In this document: in pieces, positions 60,450-64,000 of the stretch
Layout of the letters: each line of letters begins with the position of its first letter
Position numbering within the stretch: the first letter of the stretch is position 1
Assembly (NCBI RefSeq): GCF_019249795.2
Contig: NZ_CP156891.1
Location: forward strand, 248,001 to 312,000
Direction: 5' to 3'
Origin: Segatella copri
GTDB taxonomy: Bacteria; Bacteroidota; Bacteroidia; Bacteroidales; Bacteroidaceae
DNA: 64,000 bases
Program-made: the position numbers and the translations under genes
Notes under the pieces: generated by a model
What the model saw: only the letters and a program-made list of their open reading frames with translations
What the model was told of the DNA's origin: nothing
Database searches by the model: none

Positions 60450-63400
60450 TTATGATTTTAAACTTTTCCATTTGATGCGTGCCGGCAGCACGGCCTCTAT
60501 TCTGAGGCAACCCTTATCGCCCTGGCAAGCCTTGATGCCGCAGCCGCGCAGATTGGTAATCTCTCCCAGTTCCCTCACAATCTGCCGGCACAGGAGATAG
60601 CGCAAATCGCCCGTCAGAGGGGTGAAGAGCTGGGCATGGAGCGCAGCATCATAGGCCACATCCTGCTGGTCAATCCAATATCTCACGTAGGCAGAACCCG
60701 GAATCTCAGCCACTCCGGTATGGTAATCCTTGGAATTGCCACGCATCAGAGAAACAAGATAGCGGTTCAGGAAATCATCTGCCTTGATGTTGCCTTCTAC
60801 CTGCTCCATCGCCTGGGCGCTGAGCAGAGAATAGAGCGATTTATAATAATCTACCAGTTCCTTGAGCGAATCTACATCATCGGGCTGCGAATCGATAAGC
60901 TGGCGGATGCGCGACGGATAATACATCGTTTCGTGCTTGAGCGTAGACAGACAGTTGTCGAGCACGGAATTGGAGATATGAAGTTTATCGTTCTCATATT
61001 CAGCCCTATGCAGCTCATCGGTCATCAGCTCCAGTTTCAGGGATTCCTGCTCAGCCTCGTCGGTCCGCTTAGCCTTGGTCTGTTCAATCATGGCAAACCG
61101 GTAACTCAGCACGTGGCGGTAATAGAGCAGATAATAAGCCAGCGGCAACTGCAGCAGCAACAGGATGAGCAGCACCACGGCCACGGTCTTCGAGTTCTCG
61201 CTCTGCTGCATCGTGTGCACGTAAATATCGAGCGTATTATCGGCACTTATCTCGCGGAACAGCTGGGTATAAACCTTGTTGTTACTCTGGTAGAGCGACC
61301 ATTGGTGCAACGCCAGGGCAGCCACGGCACACTCGTTTCTCAGGTCGAGAATGACGTGATAATTGGTTCTAAGCCCTTCGCGCATCCAATAGAGTTCTGC
61401 CGCCATTCCCACCTCCGGATGAGCCACCATGAGATACTTGCCGTCGGGATATTTCGACAGATAGAACGCATTGAGATAATGGCGCGAAGAATCGGCAAAG
61501 GCCAGGGTGCGCTGGTAGGTGCCGCTGATATTGCTGAAGTAGGCGCTATCTGCAAAATCGTCGGCACGCTGGAGATTGGCATCTACGTTCGTCTTGTGAT
61601 GATTGTGGCGCTGGCGGATGTCGTTGGCCTTCTTAGCCTCGCAAGGCTGGACCGCAGCCGACAGCAGCACGAAGAGCATGATGATGATGCCCAACAACTG
61701 ATGGGTTCGGCGGACGATACCTTTAGGCAGACGGAAACTGAAGCGGCTCCCCTCGCCCAACTTGCTTTCTGCCTTGATTTGGCAGCCGGCAAAGAGCGAA
61801 CTCACCTTCTTATATTTCTCTATGATGCCCTTGCAGTTGAGCAGTCCGAAGCCGTGACCGCCTGTATAGGTCCGGTCGAAGACATGCGCCAGCTGCTCCT
61901 CGTCCATACCCTTTCCGGTATCTGAGATGCTGATTTCCACAAAGTCAGAAACCTTGGCGCTAATGGTTACCTTTCCGCCTTCGGGTGTAAACTTGCGGGC
62001 ATTATCGGCTATGGTATTGATCATGAAGAGCGTAAGGATGCGGTCGGCCTTGACCACGGCATCTGTAGGTTCTACATCGAGTTTCACGCCCTGCATCTGG
62101 AAGCTCATCTTGCCCTTGCTTACAATATCGAAAAGCTGCTGGAGCGGGAAACTTTCGATACGCAGGCTGAGTGAGCCCTGGCGCATCTGAATCCACTCTG
62201 TAAGCACGTTGTTATATTGGTTTATCTTATCCGTGAGTTCGGCGATATACTGGTAGCGTTCTTGCCGCACCTCATCGCTTTCGCCCCCTTCGGAGAGTCG
62301 GTTTACCTCGTGAATCATGCGGTCGATAAAAGGCGTAATACTGTTTACGAGCGAAATCTTAGCCCTTTGTTCCAGATTGCGTTTCTTGTTTTCTTCGATA
62401 TGCAGTCGGGTTACGTTCAGGTCATCCTGAACCTCCTCCTGCTTATCTTTTAATTCGTTGATTTTCTTAGTGTTATTCTCGCTCCACTCACGCAAAGGTG
62501 CAAGCAGTTTATCCATCGACTGGTTCTTCATCTTCTTGCGCTTCATGTGGTCGAAAACGTAGAGTAGAACCACCACGAGCACAATCATCGCCACCACGGC
62601 AGCAATCATCAGGTTGAGCTGCTGGGCGTTCTCGTCGAGTGCCGCGGCACGTGCCTCCAGCTGGCGGTCCTGTCGCGAACGGTCCTGCAAATCCAGATAG
62701 ATATTGCGGTTGTAATCGCTCTGCTGCTTATCATCTATAGCCGAATAAACCAGACAGAGTCTTTCACGTATCGACGCTACGAGGTCGGGTGCCTGCTCGA
62801 TGGCCTTGTTGTCGTTCAGGGCATGATTCAGGCAGTCGAGCGCAGAAGAATAATCATGGATATCCCAGAAACATTCAGCCAGCGTACGGTTGGCTCCGGC
62901 AGTCTGATAAACATCTCCGTAGCTCGAAAAGAGGTTGAGGGCACGCTGGGCAAAGTTGCCAGCCAGCAGATTGTTTGGCATCTGCTCGATGTTGAGATAC
63001 TGGAAGGCAGGCAGGTTGTTACGGATGAGGAATTCGCTCACCTCTCCTTTTCTGAGATGCTCGCTAATAGACTGCAGGGCGTTAGCCTGCCAGTAAGGAT
63101 AAGGATGGGCAGGGTCGCTAGCCAACATGTAGCAGCTGATCAGCCGGTCGAATTCCGCCTGATTGATTTCGTTTTCGGTTTCCTTGACGATAGCTCCGCC
63201 CGAACCTATATTATAAAGATAGTTGAGATATTGTGCCGAATCCTGTTCCAGCTCATCTGGGTCCAGACGGTTAAGCTCCTGAAGCATCGGCTCGTCTAAG
63301 CCCACATAATAAAAATAGGTGGCGGCCACAATATAGAATTCAGATTTCGCATAAATCACGCGTTTGTTTTCCCTCGGGGGCATGGAATTCACCTCTTCGC

Positions 63401-63824
63401 GAATTCTGCGCAAACGCCTCATCGCCTTTTCGCGATAAGCATAAAAATCTTTGTTGTGCGATTCTCTCTGGCAGAGTCGCATGTTCTGAACATCGGCAAT
63501 AGCGAGTTCTATCTGATTATCGCTCTCCTCTTCAATCTTCTTCAGCCATCCCTTGGCACCCTTGTTATCCATCTTGGCTATACAGACGAAGGCAAGGTTG
63601 TTATAGGCTTCGGCACGGCCTGAGGGATAATCTTCTGAAAGTTTCAAAGCCCTCTCAGCCAGCACTTTAGTAGAATCGAGATTGCGATAATGATAAGCAT
63701 AGGATTGCTCGTTCAGCTCATCTACCCTTGCCTTATTCGCAGGAGAACAAGCTGAAAGAAAAAATGCCGCCACCACCAGAATTGATGATGGCGACATGAA
63801 ACAAAACGATGCGAAAAACTGCAT
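60450..63824 (-). CDS. Large envelope histidine kinase with TPR-like sensor and two kinase-like modules
   Basis: 1,124 residues from 63824; a start at 63797 (MSPSSIL) is also possible, and an open frame to 63923 overlaps the neighbouring gene. A lipoprotein-like signal (FLSACS) is followed by TPR-like helices (to about 390), a membrane helix (about 400-420), a coiled coil, an H-box IHEVNRLSEG (about 502), and an ATPase with N-box TIADNARKFTP (about 605), DTGKGM and GHGFGLLNCKG. Then follows a second half: a membrane helix (about 710), an outside loop, another helix (about 890) and a second H-containing segment LKHETMYYP (about 960) without an ATPase. The ends resemble the DUF5112/DUF5113 families. 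It partners the response regulator next door. Confidence 0.85.
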   Translation of the reverse strand: MQFFASFCFMSPSSILVVAAFFLSACSPANKARVDELNEQSYAYHYRNLDSTKVLAERALKLSEDYPSGRAEAYNNLAFVCIAKMDNKGAKGWLKKIEEESDNQIELAIADVQNMRLCQRESHNKDFYAYREKAMRRLRRIREEVNSMPPRENKRVIYAKSEFYIVAATYFYYVGLDEPMLQELNRLDPDELEQDSAQYLNYLYNIGSGGAIVKETENEINQAEFDRLISCYMLASDPAHPYPYWQANALQSISEHLRKGEVSEFLIRNNLPAFQYLNIEQMPNNLLAGNFAQRALNLFSSYGDVYQTAGANRTLAECFWDIHDYSSALDCLNHALNDNKAIEQAPDLVASIRERLCLVYSAIDDKQQSDYNRNIYLDLQDRSRQDRQLEARAAALDENAQQLNLMIAAVVAMIVLVVVLLYVFDHMKRKKMKNQSMDKLLAPLREWSENNTKKINELKDKQEEVQDDLNVTRLHIEENKKRNLEQRAKISLVNSITPFIDRMIHEVNRLSEGGESDEVRQERYQYIAELTDKINQYNNVLTEWIQMRQGSLSLRIESFPLQQLFDIVSKGKMSFQMQGVKLDVEPTDAVVKADRILTLFMINTIADNARKFTPEGGKVTISAKVSDFVEISISDTGKGMDEEQLAHVFDRTYTGGHGFGLLNCKGIIEKYKKVSSLFAGCQIKAESKLGEGSRFSFRLPKGIVRRTHQLLGIIIMLFVLLSAAVQPCEAKKANDIRQRHNHHKTNVDANLQRADDFADSAYFSNISGTYQRTLAFADSSRHYLNAFYLSKYPDGKYLMVAHPEVGMAAELYWMREGLRTNYHVILDLRNECAVAALALHQWSLYQSNNKVYTQLFREISADNTLDIYVHTMQQSENSKTVAVVLLILLLLQLPLAYYLLYYRHVLSYRFAMIEQTKAKRTDEAEQESLKLELMTDELHRAEYENDKLHISNSVLDNCLSTLKHETMYYPSRIRQLIDSQPDDVDSLKELVDYYKSLYSLLSAQAMEQVEGNIKADDFLNRYLVSLMRGNSKDYHTGVAEIPGSAYVRYWIDQQDVAYDAALHAQLFTPLTGDLRYLLCRQIVRELGEITNLRGCGIKACQGDKGCLRIEAVLPARIKWKSLKS

Positions 63825-63846
63825 CTCTAATGAAAAATAGTCTAAA

Positions 63847-64000
63847 TTAAGCGCGAGCCTTCGCGATGTAACCGAGAGCCTCCTGACACTTGGCTGTGAT
63901 GGCAGCCCAATCGCCAGCAGCAACTGTCTCCTTAGGGAAGAGCTTAGAGCCCATACCTACGCAGAGAACGCCAGCCTTGATCCAAGGAGTAAGATTCTCC
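63847..64000 (-). CDS. eda: KDPG aldolase, C-terminal end; runs off the window
   Basis: The last 51 codons on the minus strand encode WIKAGVLCVGMGSKLFPKE followed by VAAGDWAAITAKCQEALGYI. The VGMGSKLFPK pattern is that of the C-terminus of 2-dehydro-3-deoxyphosphogluconate aldolase (Eda), which splits KDPG into pyruvate and glyceraldehyde 3-phosphate. The rest of the gene is outside the window. It lies just upstream of the kinase gene on the same strand. Confidence 0.85.
   Translation of the reverse strand, partial: ENLTPWIKAGVLCVGMGSKLFPKETVAAGDWAAITAKCQEALGYIAKARA

Noticed and set aside
63825..63923. N-terminal extension of the large kinase
   Set aside because: It would overlap the KDPG aldolase gene and hide the signal peptide.

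Overview
The window reads as a chromosome segment from a Prevotella / Segatella copri-like member of the Bacteroidota. Evidence seen in the sequence: repeated promoters of the Bacteroidota type (TTTG, about 20 bp, then TAnnTTTG), weak or absent Shine-Dalgarno sites, many short lipoproteins ending their signal in a Cys, a PPi-dependent phosphofructokinase, NifJ, OmpP1/FadL and OmpH-type envelope proteins, and small Bacteroidales-only families (smalltalk, HU-HIG, DUF4248-like). The species assignment is inference.

Layout. 1-8.8 kb: 3' portion of nifJ, an AAA ATPase, an ATP-grasp-like protein, a serpin, a divergent NAD-dependent DNA ligase and a GNAT. 8.9-14 kb: His-rich CobW-type GTPase, then an envelope-quality-control-like run (M48 protease, NfeD, paraslipin, a degenerate UDP-GlcNAc 2-epimerase homologue). 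14-28 kb: exported proteins, cyclophilin, serine dehydratase, htpG with a sigma-54-like promoter, an ECF sigma factor, PepD, OmpH, Nth, chorismate synthase, SlyD, PepSY-like and rhodanese proteins. 28.1-30.1 kb: a small accessory module of smalltalk plus an HU-HIG protein surrounded by ordered AATGACCG repeats. 30-38.9 kb: MltF-like lyase, hisG-hisD-hisC, YgiQ, and an IS4-family element. 38.9-51.7 kb: amidase/golvesin-type exported protein, acyltransferase, PPi-PFK, GH25 lysozyme, PrmA, a Trp/Tyr/Gly-rich repeat protein, an OmpP1 porin, a probable small RNA and DsbD.

52.2-59.1 kb is the clearest accessory island: an McrB remnant, a three-gene cassette beginning with a HIRAN-like protein, then a replication-like module (unknown small protein, DUF3987-like ATPase, CHC2/Toprim primase, DUF4248-like protein, small lipoprotein-like peptide, HU-HIG protein). 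Its promoters are preceded by phased 10-bp tandem repeats, and the ATPase gene is preceded by two inverted repeat arrays around an AT-rich core. The same plan (inverted iteron-like arms around an AT-rich core, near an HU-HIG gene) occurs at 29.35-29.51 kb with a different repeat unit. This shared architecture is the most interesting signal in the window.

59.1-64 kb: a membrane protein, a response regulator and a large unusual histidine kinase, then the 3' end of a KDPG aldolase gene. I see no tRNA, rRNA or CRISPR array.
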